DNA of 64,000 nt from 2-02-FULL-47-50 sp964479045 (GCA_964479045.1 CAYZJI010000002.1:1-64000), one strand, 5' to 3'. Positions 17,372 to 26,321 are shown, counted from the stretch's first letter. A program made the numbers and translations. Notes: generated by a model not told the origin, from the sequence alone.

Positions 17372-17573
17372 CGTCATTCCGGGCGGCGAGTACACGCAGC
17401 CGATCCGGAATCCAGATCAGAAAATTATTTTTTAATGAAGAGTTGTATACGCCTGTGGCGATTGAATTGATCTGGGCTCCGGGTCTCGGGCTTGTGGCCC
17501 GAGCCCGGAATGACGAATAGAAGTCGCCTGCGGCGCTGTTGTTACACTGGATCCCGGCTTCCGCCGGGATGAC
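17372..17573. repeat. Three palindromic repeats filling a convergent gap
   Basis: Copies at 17372-17416, 17472-17514 and 17547-17573 fill most of the 321-base gap between the antitoxin and ybiT. The linking CGCCTGTGGCG and CGCCTGCGGCG segments also recur in the arrays at 19309 and 20334. No gene is seen. Confidence 0.75.
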
Positions 17574-17581
17574 AAAAATGC

Positions 17582-19198
17582 TTATCTGGAATTGGCGACT
17601 TTTTTGCCGGTGTCGAGCTGGCTGGCGAGGTATTCTTCGTAGGTGCCTTTGAAGTCGATGAGTTTTTTGTCCTTGATTTCGATGATGCGGGTGGCGAGTG
17701 AGGAAACGAATTCGCGGTCGTGACTCACAAAGATCAAGGTGCCTTCGTAATGTTCGAGGGCGAGGTTCAGGGCTTCGATGGCTTCCATGTCGAGATGGTT
17801 GGTGGGTTCGTCCATAACCAGTACATTCGTTTCCATTAACATAAGTTTGCCGAACAGCAGCCGGTTTTTTTCTCCACCGGAGCAGACTTTGACCTGTTTG
17901 TTGAAATCTTCTGTTGAAAATAACATGCGTCCAAGGGTGGCACGCACGATCTGATCATCATGGCGCGGTTTGCGCCACTGGCTCATCCAGTCAAACAGAT
18001 TCAACTCTGAATTGAATTCTGCGGCGCTGTCCTGCGGGCAGTAACCGAGCGTTGCATTCTCGGCCCATTTAATCGTGCCTTTGTTCGCAGTGAGTTCATT
18101 CATCAGGCAACGCAGCAAGGTGGATTTGCCTGCGCCGTTTTCTCCAATGACGGCCAGACGGCTGCCGGCATCAAGGATCAGATTGCCTTTGTCGAACAGC
18201 AGTTCGTTATCATAACCGTGACCGATACCTTCGAGTGTCAGGGCGAGGCGATGCAGTTTTTTCTCCTGCTTGAAGCGGATATACGGGCTCACGCGGCTCG
18301 AAGGTTTGATTTCATCGAGCTGGATTTTTTCAATCTGGCGGGCGCGCGATGTGGCCTGTTTGGCTTTGGAAGCATTGGCCGAGAAGCGGCTGACGAATTG
18401 CTGCAGATCGGCGATCTGTGCGGACTTTTTGGCATTCTCGGATTGCAGGCGTTCGCGGGCCATGGTGGAGGCGGTCATGAAATCATCGTAGTTGCCGGGG
18501 TAAACGCGCAGTTCACCATAATCAATGTCGGCAATGTGGGTGCAGACGGCATTGAGAAAATGCCGATCATGCGAAATGATGACCATGGTACTCTTGCGTT
18601 CGTTGAGCACCGTTTCCAGCCAGCGGATGGTGTTGATATCGAGGTTGTTGGTCGGTTCGTCGAGTAACAGGATATCCGGATCGGAGAACAAGGCCTGTGC
18701 CAGTAATACCCGAAGTTTCCAGCCGGGGGCGACTTCGCTCATCGGGCCTTCATGCAGGGCGACATCAATACCGGCGCTCATGAGTAATTCACCGGCACGG
18801 CTTTCGGCACTGTAACCATCCAGTTCGCCGAAGCGGACTTCGAGTTCTGCAACTTTCATGGCATCGTCTTCGGACATATCGTCCAGTGCATAGATGCGAT
18901 CGCGTTCCTGTTTCACCTGCCATAATTCCGTATGGCCCATGATGACTGTATCGATGACGCGATATTGTTCGAAGGCAAACTGGTCCTGATGTAATTTGCC
19001 CATGCGTTCACCGGGGCCGGTGGAGACATTGCCTGCGGTCGGTTCCAGACTGCCATCCAGGATTTTCATGAAGGTGGATTTGCCGCAACCATTGGCGCCG
19101 ATCAGGCCATAGCGATTGCCATCACCGAATTTGACGGAGATGTTTTCAAATAATGGCTTGCTGCCAAATTGCATGGTGATGTTGGCGGTAGTGAGCAA
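17582..19198 (-). CDS. ybiT: ABC-F family ATPase, YbiT-type translation factor
   Basis: 538 residues from TTG 19198. That start is chosen because the protein then begins MLTTANITMQFGSKPLFENISVKFG, as in E. coli YbiT (about 530 residues), and TCAGGA lies just upstream; the longer open frame to 19378 runs into repeat DNA. There are two ABC domains, with Walker A GANGCGKST and GENGAGKST, signatures SEVAPGWKLR (degenerate) and CSGGEKNR, and LLLDEPTNNLD and LVMDEPTNHLD, plus the P-site-contacting interdomain linker (RFSANASKAKQATSRARQIEK). It has no membrane domain. ABC-F proteins bind the ribosomal E site and relieve stalls. Confidence 0.9.
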   Translation of the reverse strand: MLTTANITMQFGSKPLFENISVKFGDGNRYGLIGANGCGKSTFMKILDGSLEPTAGNVSTGPGERMGKLHQDQFAFEQYRVIDTVIMGHTELWQVKQERDRIYALDDMSEDDAMKVAELEVRFGELDGYSAESRAGELLMSAGIDVALHEGPMSEVAPGWKLRVLLAQALFSDPDILLLDEPTNNLDINTIRWLETVLNERKSTMVIISHDRHFLNAVCTHIADIDYGELRVYPGNYDDFMTASTMARERLQSENAKKSAQIADLQQFVSRFSANASKAKQATSRARQIEKIQLDEIKPSSRVSPYIRFKQEKKLHRLALTLEGIGHGYDNELLFDKGNLILDAGSRLAVIGENGAGKSTLLRCLMNELTANKGTIKWAENATLGYCPQDSAAEFNSELNLFDWMSQWRKPRHDDQIVRATLGRMLFSTEDFNKQVKVCSGGEKNRLLFGKLMLMETNVLVMDEPTNHLDMEAIEALNLALEHYEGTLIFVSHDREFVSSLATRIIEIKDKKLIDFKGTYEEYLASQLDTGKKVANSR

Positions 19199-19308
19199 GG
19201 GTATTGTCCTGAGCGGGTCTGCGGTGCGTAAAAGGTTGCGTACTATAAGGGTTTGTGGCGGTGCCGTCGAGATAAATGTGGGGGTAAATGTCACTGAAGG
19301 GATTAATA

Positions 19309-19666
19309 ACGCCTGCGGCGGTTGTTTTACTGGGTCCCGGCTTCGGCTTTGGCTCCTGCGTCGCTCTACCTCCTCCATCCATGGAGTCGTTCGCCGGGAT
19401 GACGGTAGAGAGAATCGGTTATGTGTGTAAGTCAGCGAGTGTAACGACGCTTCTGATTACATTTATCCGTCATTCCGGGCGCGGGCCACAAGCCCGAGAC
19501 CCGGAATCCAGGTCAAAAAATTGTTTTTTTGATGAAAGTTATTTACGCCTGCGGCGGTTAAATTGATCTGGGTTCCGGCACTCGTGCTTGAGGCACGAGG
19601 CCGGAATGACGGACCTCACTACTACCGTCATACGGGGCATGCGAATACATGAGCATGACCCGGTAT
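19309..19666. repeat. Composite repeat array, copy 1
   Basis: A chain of palindromes linked by ACGCCTGCGGCG spacers: CCCGGCTT...CGCCGGGATGACGG, then CATTCCGGGCGCGGGCCACA and its partner, then GTTCCGGCACTCGTGCTTGAG and its partner, then a CCGTCATACGGGGCATGCG unit. The same order recurs at 20334-20638. Confidence 0.75.
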
Positions 19667-19669
19667 TAT

Positions 19670-20095
19670 CTACAAGTCATCATTTTCAGCAGGTTTATGT
19701 ATTTTTATTAGATTCCATGTTGCAACAAAGACAGGACCTCCCAAACACCATAAAACAAATAGATCATTATTTGTTCCAATTGTAATAGCGCCTTCACCGA
19801 TAAAAAACATGCACGTAGCGATATATCCTAATAATAATAAAACTGAGATACCCCATTTTAATAAAGGGGTTTGTCGAATGTATCTAATTGGGAAAAATAT
19901 GGAACTGTAAAGACCTATTAACCCCAACCACCCCAGAGCAAAAGATATCGCCTTGGGAAGTTCATTATCCCTAACTTCGAACCCACTAAACATCATTCCA
20001 ATTCCGACTATTAAGGCAAAAGGAAAATAAACATGCATTGGGCCTACAATAATAAGTTGTAAAAGTATCGTGGCTGTAGTTCGAAGATTTTTCAT
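19670..20095 (-). CDS. Hypothetical membrane protein, four helices
   Basis: 141 residues that I do not recognise. Hydrophobic segments lie at about 8-35 (LLQLIIVGPMHVYFPFALIVGIGMMF), 50-70, 80-100 and 112-130, with an inside-positive pattern. Codon use is richer in A and T than in the neighbours, and the gene is flanked on both sides by near-identical repeat arrays; its stop lies at the edge of copy 1. It may be a recent arrival. No conserved motif indicates an activity. Confidence 0.6.
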   Translation of the reverse strand: MKNLRTTATILLQLIIVGPMHVYFPFALIVGIGMMFSGFEVRDNELPKAISFALGWLGLIGLYSSIFFPIRYIRQTPLLKWGISVLLLLGYIATCMFFIGEGAITIGTNNDLFVLWCLGGPVFVATWNLIKIHKPAENDDL

Positions 20096-20333
20096 TTTTT
20101 TAAGACCGAACTATTTGCTAAGAGGGCCGTGAAGGATTCCGTTAATTTTCTTATATAAAAAGATCTATCTGGCTCGCTTAATCCTGATTTTGGGCATAGC
20201 TAAATGGTGATTTAGTTAATATCCATTTTTAACTATTTTGCCTTATAACCAGTTAATTGCTGTAGTGAATTTTCAAGATTTTGCACCCGTAAGCATATGA
20301 AGTTAATAAAAACGGACTAAAAATGTATTTAAT
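20096..20333. other. AT-rich spacer upstream of the membrane-protein gene
   Basis: No gene is supported. The stretch is AT-rich and unlike the repeats around it. It probably carries the promoter of the minus-strand gene, but I cannot fix the boxes. Confidence 0.4.
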
Positions 20334-20748
20334 GACGCCTGCGGCGATTGTTTTACTGGATCCCGGCATTCGCCGGGATGACGGGAGAGAGAATCGGTTA
20401 TGTGTGTTCGCCGGCCTGAATGACGAATCTTACTACTACCGTCATTCCGGGCTCGGGCTACAAGCCCGAGACCCGGAATCCAGGTCAAAAAAATGTTTTT
20501 TTGATGAAAATTATTTACGCCTCTGGCGATTAAATTGATCTGGGTTCCGGCACTCGTGCTTGAGGCACGAGGCCGGAATGACGGACCTCACTATTACCGT
20601 CATACCGGGCATGCGAATACATGAGCATGACCCGGTATCCAGATCGACAAACTGTTTTAAGGTATCTAAACGTATTTAATGACGCCTCTGGCGATTAAAT
20701 TGATCTGGGTTCCGGCACTTGTGCTTGAGGCACGAGGCCGGAATGACG
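20334..20748. repeat. Composite repeat array, copy 2 plus partial third copy
   Basis: 20334-20638 repeats the 19309-19666 chain unit for unit with small changes and two short deletions. 20673-20748 is a further partial copy that begins ATGACGCCTCTGGCG. Confidence 0.75.
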
Positions 20749-20824
20749 AGGGAAGGTGGCGTGTACCCAGCGCCGGGAACAACGGCGTTATTGAAAATAA
20801 AGGTAGCTATTCAGCGCGGAATAG

Positions 20825-20964
20825 TTTAGGGTGCCCACATTAGCGGTTTTTGTAGCGGTTCCCGGTAGCTCCTCGCAGTGTATTGCAGCAGACCTTCCCG
20901 AGATTCTTCGTCCACAATCAGCATGCTAATACATTGTTTATTATCAATTAATGAGGTAACCGTA
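20825..20964 (+). promoter_or_regulatory. Conserved 5' leader of a cold-shock gene, copy 1
   Basis: This leader aligns along about 140 bases with the leader at 30590-30736: both have TAGGGT, CACATTAGC, GCGGTTCC, ACCTCGCAGT or its near-match, CATGCTAATAC and ATGAGGTAACCGTA. ATTAGC at 20839-20844 can pair with GCTAAT at 20925-20930. The ribosome site is GAGG before the ATG. By analogy with cspA this may be a temperature-responsive mRNA leader. Confidence 0.6.
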
Positions 20965-21168
20965 ATGGCTACAGGTAAAGTAAAGTGGTTTAACGACAGC
21001 AAAGGTTTTGGTTTTATTACCCCGAATGATGGCAGCGCTGATGTATTCGTGCATCACACTGCGATTCAGGCTCAGGGTTTCAAATCCCTCGCCGAAGGCC
21101 AGTCAGTGTCTTATGACATGACCAATGGCCCGAAAGGCCCGAGCGCAGCGAACGTTGTTGCTCAGTAA
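20965..21168 (+). CDS. Cold-shock protein, CspA family
   Basis: 67 residues, MATGKVKWFNDSKGFGFITP and onward. RNP1 is KGFGFI and RNP2 is VFVHH, the two nucleic-acid-binding motifs of the cold-shock OB fold, and the whole family length is present. These proteins bind single-stranded RNA or DNA, melt structures and help translation in the cold. The start is fixed by GAGG eight bases upstream; the longer open frame is leader. It is very similar to the protein at 30737, and a strong terminator follows. Confidence 0.95.
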   Translation: MATGKVKWFNDSKGFGFITPNDGSADVFVHHTAIQAQGFKSLAEGQSVSYDMTNGPKGPSAANVVAQ

Positions 21169-21200
21169 ACCTTTCAGGCGTTTTTGACCTGATACAAAAA

Positions 21201-21222
21201 CCCCGCTTCGGCGGGGTTTTTT
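21201..21222 (+). terminator. Rho-independent terminator of cold-shock gene 1
   Basis: A CCCCGC-TTCG-GCGGGG hairpin is followed directly by six T. The same hairpin follows the second copy at 30969. Confidence 0.93.
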
Positions 21223-21286
21223 ATTGTGTGCAGATAAATCGGTAATCTTGAATAGTGTGAGCGTATCTGACTATTATCTGATTGGT

Positions 21287-21607
21287 ATGCACGATACAGA
21301 ACATGACGATAACCGGCAGGAAGCGGCAGAAGAGGAATCGCTGACGTGTGAGCTGGCATTTCTCTTTGGCAAGGCGATCGTGGAGCAGGCACGATTGATA
21401 GATGTAGCCAATTTGAACATGACGGATGCGATGACGGCCGCTATTGCTGAAGGGATAAAGAAGTTGAAGGAATTGCGCAATAATCCGGCCGCACAACAGG
21501 AGTGGGTGATGCAGCAGCCGGAGGGGTTAAAGCTCGTGTTGTGTTTGTGGATTATGGATATGGATTTGCTGGGGAAGATACAGGTGCGGTCATATTTAGA
21601 TGGATAA
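21287..21607 (+). CDS. Small acidic hypothetical protein
   Basis: 106 residues from ATG 21287. I do not recognise the family. The N-terminus is acidic (HDTEHDDNRQEAAEEES), the middle is a helix (IDVANLNMTDAMTAAIAEGIKKLKEL) and the end carries LKLVLCLWIMDMDLLG. Support for it as a gene comes from a damaged paralogue at 22390-22562 that keeps the same start region and the CLWIMDMDL motif. The function is unknown. Confidence 0.5.
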   Translation: MHDTEHDDNRQEAAEEESLTCELAFLFGKAIVEQARLIDVANLNMTDAMTAAIAEGIKKLKELRNNPAAQQEWVMQQPEGLKLVLCLWIMDMDLLGKIQVRSYLDG

Positions 21608-21713
21608 TTGTCTGTTTCTTCTAACGCAGCCTCGGAATGACGATAGAGAGATAATCGGCTATGTGTGCGTGCTATCCGGAAGGAGGCGTCTGGTGCGCTG
21701 CTGGTTGATTAAT

Positions 21714-22286
21714 TTATTCAGGAGGAAATTGATCCAGCATTTGTGTCACGGCCTGTTGCAGAAGTTCTTCACGGTTCTCCTTGTCCACAACCAGGGCTTC
21801 TGCATACCCTATCCAGATCAGATATCCGCTTTTCATGTCCATGATATTTAAAATCAGTGTGCCTTGTTTCCAGTGTTCAATGTTCGGCAACCCGGCGATA
21901 TTGGTTTTACTGTATCTGCTTTTTCTTAGTTGTTCAGAATATTGCGCCAGTGATGCTTCAGAACTGTCCGATTTGATGACCAATTCATAATCAATACCGA
22001 AGCTGGCGCTATCATCATAGACTTCGGTATATCCTTTTTCTGACAATTTCCTGTTTACAATTGATAAAAAGTATTCATTGATCTCAGGATCGCGGGAGGC
22101 AACAGCATCCCGGGACGAATCTTTACGTTTTACCCACTGGTAATTATTTGTGATCTGGCTGAAATCAAATTTGCGATCATGGCGTACCTTGACATCCAGC
22201 AAGGTGGTTTCTTCAGCCTGCACCAGTTGGACAGGCATAAAGAGTACGGCAATCATTACCATTATTTTTGTATATATGTTGTTCAT
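21714..22286 (-). CDS. DUF4136-like exported protein
   Basis: 190 residues from ATG 22286. The N-terminus MNNIYTKIMVMIAVLFMPVQ is a signal peptide that ends at LVQA before EETTLL, without a lipobox Cys. The mature part begins DVKVRHDRKFDFSQITNNYQW, which fits DUF4136 (many members are envelope lipoproteins), and it keeps GTLILNIMDMKSGYLIWIGYA, the conserved end of that domain. It is probably periplasmic or envelope-associated with an unknown role. The two copies of the small acidic gene flank it. Confidence 0.65.
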   Translation of the reverse strand: MNNIYTKIMVMIAVLFMPVQLVQAEETTLLDVKVRHDRKFDFSQITNNYQWVKRKDSSRDAVASRDPEINEYFLSIVNRKLSEKGYTEVYDDSASFGIDYELVIKSDSSEASLAQYSEQLRKSRYSKTNIAGLPNIEHWKQGTLILNIMDMKSGYLIWIGYAEALVVDKENREELLQQAVTQMLDQFPPE

Positions 22287-22389
22287 GGGTTGCACCCCGG
22301 TTGTTATTCTTTTGTCTTGATCAATCAAGATCCGGTATGGACAGCATATTTCTATCATAGTCTGCAGTGTTAATTATTACCACTTGTTT

Positions 22390-22562
22390 ACCGGATTTAC
22401 TATGATTTGATTGATATGAACGAAACCGGGCTTGATGATATTCAGCCGGATGTAACCAAAGTGGACGCTCTTGCAAGTGATCTGGCATTGTGTTTGTGGA
22501 TTATGGATATGGATTTGCCGGGTTGGGTGGATAATTGTCTGTTTCTTCCGTCATTCCGGAAA
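22390..22562 (+). pseudogene. Internally deleted copy of the gene at 21287
   Basis: TATGATTTGATTGATATGAA matches the 5' end of the intact gene (TATTATCTGATTGGTATGCA), and TGTGTTTGTGGATTATGGAT onward matches its 3' end, including the following GGATAATTGTCTGTTTCTTC. About 200 central bases are missing. A 58-residue frame remains open but is unlikely to be functional. Confidence 0.6.
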
Positions 22563-22593
22563 GACAAAAATAAGGTATCTGCGGCGTATTGAT

Positions 22594-22621
22594 TAACTGG
22601 ATACTGGCGTGCGCCAGTAAA
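22594..22621. repeat. Short palindromic repeat, CTGGC...GCCAG type
   Basis: ACTGGATACTGGCGTGCGCCAGTAAAAC-type hairpin. The same form is at 26380-26406 and, inverted, at 26421-26447. It lies just before mug. Confidence 0.65.
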
Positions 22622-22629
22622 ACTGAAGA

Positions 22630-23184
22630 ATGAAAACTCTTCCGGACTATCTGGATCACAACCTGAAGATCATTTCGATCGGGTTGAATCCTTCATTGCC
22701 GTCGGCGAAGGCGGGATATTATTTCGCCAATCCGCGTAACCGTTTCTGGAAAGCCTTGAACGGATCACGGCTGGTGAGTGAGGCACTGGAGCCGGGTGTG
22801 GAGGCGATGCAGATCCTGTTTACGAAGTACCGCATCGGTTTTACGGACCTTGTGAAGAAACCCACACGCATGGGCCATGAATTACGCGTTGCTGATTACC
22901 GGGAAGGCGCAACAGGACTAAAAGAAAAGTTGTTGATGTATCAGCCACAGATTACCTGGTTTCATGGTGTGCAGACCTTCCGGAATTACCTGAAATATGC
23001 CGAGGGAATCGATCATGAAATTCCGCTGGGATTACAGAAACATCACATCGGCAAGTCGCGTGTGTTTGTGACACCTAATCCAAGCCCGGCCAATGCGCAA
23101 TATTCACTGGATGATCTGATCCGGCATTACAACGAACTGGTGAGTTTCCAGATTCGTGAGGCGTTTGGCCTCGGGATACATTAA
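22630..23184 (+). CDS. mug: G/U mismatch-specific uracil-DNA glycosylase (Mug family)
   Basis: 184 residues. SIGLNPSLPSAKAGYYFANP and NRFWK give the Mug motif (E. coli has GINPG...FAHPANRFWK), and VTPNPSPANAQYS is the second active-site loop. The enzyme removes uracil or thymine from mispairs with G and starts base-excision repair. It stands alone: a repeat lies before it, and a composite repeat separates it from the convergent kinase gene. Confidence 0.85.
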   Translation: MKTLPDYLDHNLKIISIGLNPSLPSAKAGYYFANPRNRFWKALNGSRLVSEALEPGVEAMQILFTKYRIGFTDLVKKPTRMGHELRVADYREGATGLKEKLLMYQPQITWFHGVQTFRNYLKYAEGIDHEIPLGLQKHHIGKSRVFVTPNPSPANAQYSLDDLIRHYNELVSFQIREAFGLGIH

Positions 23185-23197
23185 AGAATTATTTAGA

Positions 23198-23291
23198 CTG
23201 GATTCCGGGCCGCTTCGGACTCCTGTCCTCTCGCGGCATTTCCCACATCCTGTGAGTCCTCTCGTGCTTTGAGGCACGAGGCCGGAATGAC
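23198..23291. repeat. Long composite repeat, inverted, between convergent genes
   Basis: ACTGGATTCCGGG is followed by the inverted GGACTCCTGTCC...CCCACATCCTGTG module, then CTCGTGCTTTGAGGCACGAG and CCGGAATGAC. It separates mug from the kinase gene. Confidence 0.75.
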
Positions 23292-23345
23292 GGGATTTTT
23301 AAAATTGAGTATGCATTCAGCAATTACTTGATATAAAGGTTGATT

Positions 23346-25217
23346 TTACTTAAAGGCATCTTTCACCCGTTTATCGACTTCACTTTCCTTTTTGGGGTTC
23401 TCCTTGCTGATCCGTTCCTGTTCCTCGTTCCAGTCCTTGACCTTGTCCCAGAAACTCTTGTCATCCGCTTCGCTGGATTTTTCTGTGGCTGCTGTTGTGG
23501 TGGCCGGCGCAGTTTCGGTAACTGCAGGGGCGGGGGGCGCGGTGCCGGCCGTTGTTGCAGCTTCGTACTCATCACGTTTTGTTTTGAGCGCGGCCTGGGC
23601 ATCAGCCAGTTTCCGGGAATTGGGTGAAATGGCCCCGGCTTTGTTGAGATAGTTCTCGGCCTGATCAAAATTATTGGCATTCATGGCCTTGTGGGCCATC
23701 CCCACATATTTATCGGAGATCGCCTGAATGCCATCCTGCGCAGCGGTATTGTTGCTGTCGAGTTCCAGCACCGAGAGATATTTATCAAAGGCGTTATTGT
23801 CCTTGGGGCTGGTGAGACGCAGCGCTTTCATGTCTTCATCTGCAAGACCCAGGAGGTAATCAATTTTTGCCTGTTGGGTGGCATCCACATTGGTAGCTTC
23901 GGTGACGCTGGCTGTTGCCGGTTCTTCTGTTTGTGGAGCAGTCGCCGGAGTTTCGGGTTCTGTCATGACCGGTGGTGAAACTTCCGGAGTTTGAGCGACA
24001 GTTTCCGGCGCAGCGGGTGGCGCTTCATTTTTGTCGCCGCCGCTGAACAGTGAAATGACCAGCACAATGATGACAACTGCAGTCGCACCGATGAGGATTC
24101 CGGTGAAGCCGGATAAACGCGATAACAGACTTTTCCCGGTGTGGGCTTCGGTAGCGGCTTCGCTGTCCGGTTTTTGTGCTGCAGCGTTGGAAACCGGGTA
24201 GAGCTTGGCGGTTTTCTCTTCGAGTTTTTGGGTAATGACTTCGCTGCTGTCCCGTTCTGCATCCGGCCGTAGCAGTTTGTCCGTGATGATTTCGGCCCCC
24301 GCGAATTCCTTGCGCCATTCCTCTATGGATTGCGGACGGTCCTGCGCCTTGAACGCCATCGCATGATCAATCGCCTTGAGGAAACTTTCAGAGCATTTGC
24401 CGGCGTAGGCGGTGATCAATACCGGATAAGGATCTTTCTGATCATTGATGATGGCTTCGCTGCGATCCACGGCAGCCACCGGCATCACACCGGTCAAGGC
24501 ACGAAAGAGTGTGGCGCCAAGACCGTAAATGTCTGTCCACGGGCCCTGCCGGTCACTTTTGGAACCATATTGTTCAATCGGCGCATAACCGGGTGAAACC
24601 AGAGTGGTTAACGTTGTTGTCGGCTCGTCACCGGTGGATTTGTTGCGATCAGCGCTGGCAGCACGGGTCTGGCGGGCGGAACCGAAATCCAGCAACACAG
24701 GACTGCCATCACCGCGGATGAAAATATTGCCCGGCTTGATGTCCCGGTGTACGAAACCCTTGCTGTGCATCAATTCCACACCACTCATTAATGGCAGGAT
24801 GATTTTCATGAGCTCGGATTCGCTCAGCGTCTTCCGGTTTTTCAGAACTTCCTGCAGGCTTTTGCCGACTTCATAGTTCATCACCATGTAAGCGGTGTTG
24901 TTCATTTCAAAGACGTTGAACACGCGCACCAGATTCGGGTGTTCAAATTTGGTGAGGGTGCGGGCCTCGCTGATAAAACGTTTCAGCCCCCAGTCGAAGT
25001 CTTCCCGGGTTTGCGCATGGGTGGGCCGGACTGTCAGATTACTGTCGCGCACCGAAAACTGGCCCGGGAGATATTCCTTGATGGCCACCTGGCGATCGAG
25101 ATTCACATCGTGCGCCAGATAGGTGATGCCGAAAGCGCCCTGGCCCAGCACGCGTTCAATACGGTACCAGTGCAGTTCGTAACCCGGTTGTAATGCAGCG
25201 GGCGAGGTGTTGCTCAT
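23346..25217 (-). CDS. Membrane Ser/Thr protein kinase with C-terminal repeat region
   Basis: 623 residues. The cytosolic Hanks-type kinase (about 18-285) has GQGAFGITY, the Lys of VAIKEYLPG, HRDIKPGN and DFGSARQ followed by an activation segment with SPGYAPIEQYG. One membrane helix (about 370-391, GILIGATAVVIIVLVISLF) leads to a Pro/Ala/Thr-rich stalk and a helical TPR-like part (AHKAMNANNFDQAENYLNKAGAISP) that would be periplasmic. All catalytic residues are present. It closely resembles the kinase at 57536, including the LQPGY(E/Q)LHWYRIE lead-in. Confidence 0.9.
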   Translation of the reverse strand: MSNTSPAALQPGYELHWYRIERVLGQGAFGITYLAHDVNLDRQVAIKEYLPGQFSVRDSNLTVRPTHAQTREDFDWGLKRFISEARTLTKFEHPNLVRVFNVFEMNNTAYMVMNYEVGKSLQEVLKNRKTLSESELMKIILPLMSGVELMHSKGFVHRDIKPGNIFIRGDGSPVLLDFGSARQTRAASADRNKSTGDEPTTTLTTLVSPGYAPIEQYGSKSDRQGPWTDIYGLGATLFRALTGVMPVAAVDRSEAIINDQKDPYPVLITAYAGKCSESFLKAIDHAMAFKAQDRPQSIEEWRKEFAGAEIITDKLLRPDAERDSSEVITQKLEEKTAKLYPVSNAAAQKPDSEAATEAHTGKSLLSRLSGFTGILIGATAVVIIVLVISLFSGGDKNEAPPAAPETVAQTPEVSPPVMTEPETPATAPQTEEPATASVTEATNVDATQQAKIDYLLGLADEDMKALRLTSPKDNNAFDKYLSVLELDSNNTAAQDGIQAISDKYVGMAHKAMNANNFDQAENYLNKAGAISPNSRKLADAQAALKTKRDEYEAATTAGTAPPAPAVTETAPATTTAATEKSSEADDKSFWDKVKDWNEEQERISKENPKKESEVDKRVKDAFK

Positions 25218-25621
25218 ATAGGGCAGTCCAAATAGTGTTTTTTCAATAGTTTAATACAGGGTCGATGATATCTGAACAATACGGGATTGGCCTGAACTAT
25301 CGGCTGTTTTACTTTGGTCGTGTACAGGCGACAAACTGGCTTTCTTTACAAGCCCAACATCTGCAGAGAATGTAAATTCAAGGAACTGGACACGGTTGTG
25401 GTTCAGTCCGAAACGGGGCCGACCTGCCCCCATTTCGAAAGAACTCTCAGGCTTTGCTCGGGGCTGGCTATGTGACTGGGAAATCCTGCTTTTATGCTGT
25501 CAGGAGATTTCTCGCAAGGTCCCTCGCTCTGTCCGGGACAAGGCTCGAAATGACAAACGGAGCCTCTACCGTTCTCCAGTACTCAATTCTGAAGACTGGG
25601 CCCGGTTTAAAATCAGGACGA
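25218..25621. other. Gene-free stretch with one repeat of a second family
   Basis: I see no convincing gene. 25504-25554 is a palindromic element with outer ends GAGATTTCTC and CGAAATGACA; a shorter relative is at 61713-61748. The open frames here are short and unlike proteins. Confidence 0.5.
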
Positions 25622-25753
25622 CTATTTTCTTTCAAATGCGAGGAAGGAAGAAGACGTAGTTTCTTTTTTGGCTTTTTTCGCGGCACGTTTTTCTTTCAAA
25701 GTCATGGCCGGTTTTTTCATCGCCTGCTTTACGTTATTTCGTTCTTTTGACAT
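25622..25753 (-). CDS. Small basic conserved protein, 43 residues
   Basis: MSKERNNVKQAMKKPAMTLK then EKRAAKKAKKETTSSSFLAF. GGAG lies eight bases before the ATG. Short Lys-rich proteins with the MSK-RN-x-K-E/Q-A-KK-P pattern occur in many proteobacteria; their role is unknown, though the charge suggests nucleic-acid binding. Confidence 0.6.
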   Translation of the reverse strand: MSKERNNVKQAMKKPAMTLKEKRAAKKAKKETTSSSFLAFERK

Positions 25754-25940
25754 GGGGAATCTCCAGATAATGGAAGGACAACCTGTGTATACTGTTCAGA
25801 CACTGTACTCCTTGCGAGGGTAAATGTATCCACACTTGCCCGGAATACCTCAATATCGCCAGATTTCTATCTCTCCGTCATTTTTCAGCCATAGTTGAGC
25901 TGCATGATGCGCGCATCTTTTCATATGAGGATTGTGAGTA

Positions 25941-26285
25941 ATGTATCTTGAAAGTACAGTTTCTGTTGATAATCAGCCAGTTCAGTCATATTCGGAGCAT
26001 CACGACAGTTTCAGTGTTGCCATCCTGCTGGAAGTGTTCCTCGCGCAGCTTAAAAGCAAGGGGAAGGTCTGTCCCAAACCCTGGTGCTGGCGGCGGTTTT
26101 ATATGTTGTTTGGTGCGGGCTATGAACCGCCGTGGTTGTCGTCGTGGTGGAATGTATCCAGCGCAGAAAAGAAAGCACTGTTTATCAGGCAACTCGAGTT
26201 TCTGGCGTATGAAACGAATCGTTTTACCGACGCGCACCGGTTTTTGATGTGTCTGGGTGAAGAACAATGGCTGGTGGAGAAGTAA
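25941..26285 (+). CDS. Conserved hypothetical protein
   Basis: 114 residues without a named domain that I can assign. The pattern CPKPWCWRRFYMLFGAGYEPPWLSSWWNVSSAEKKALFIRQLEFLAYETN, then FLMCLGEEQWL, recalls a family of small gammaproteobacterial proteins of the form CPxPxxWxxLYxxL...PPLILAAWWxTSxxEK. No signal peptide or membrane segment is seen. A cytosolic protein of unknown function is the best description. Confidence 0.6.
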   Translation: MYLESTVSVDNQPVQSYSEHHDSFSVAILLEVFLAQLKSKGKVCPKPWCWRRFYMLFGAGYEPPWLSSWWNVSSAEKKALFIRQLEFLAYETNRFTDAHRFLMCLGEEQWLVEK

Positions 26286-26321
26286 AAGTACATCACTTTC
26301 AATAGGGTAACGGACATAATT

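Noticed and set aside
19199..19378. N-terminal extension of YbiT by 60 residues
   Set aside because: The extra sequence reads into repeat DNA (SRSRDPVKQPPQ), and the family start with a ribosome site is at 19198.
19309..20748. CRISPR array
   Set aside because: The repeats are long palindromic units of mixed types without regular spacers, and no cas genes are near.
22407..22592. 61-residue open frame as an intact gene
   Set aside because: Comparison with 21287-21607 shows a central deletion, so I list it as a pseudogene.
25396..25750. Two overlapping plus-strand frames
   Set aside because: They cross a palindromic repeat and lie antisense to the better supported 43-residue gene.
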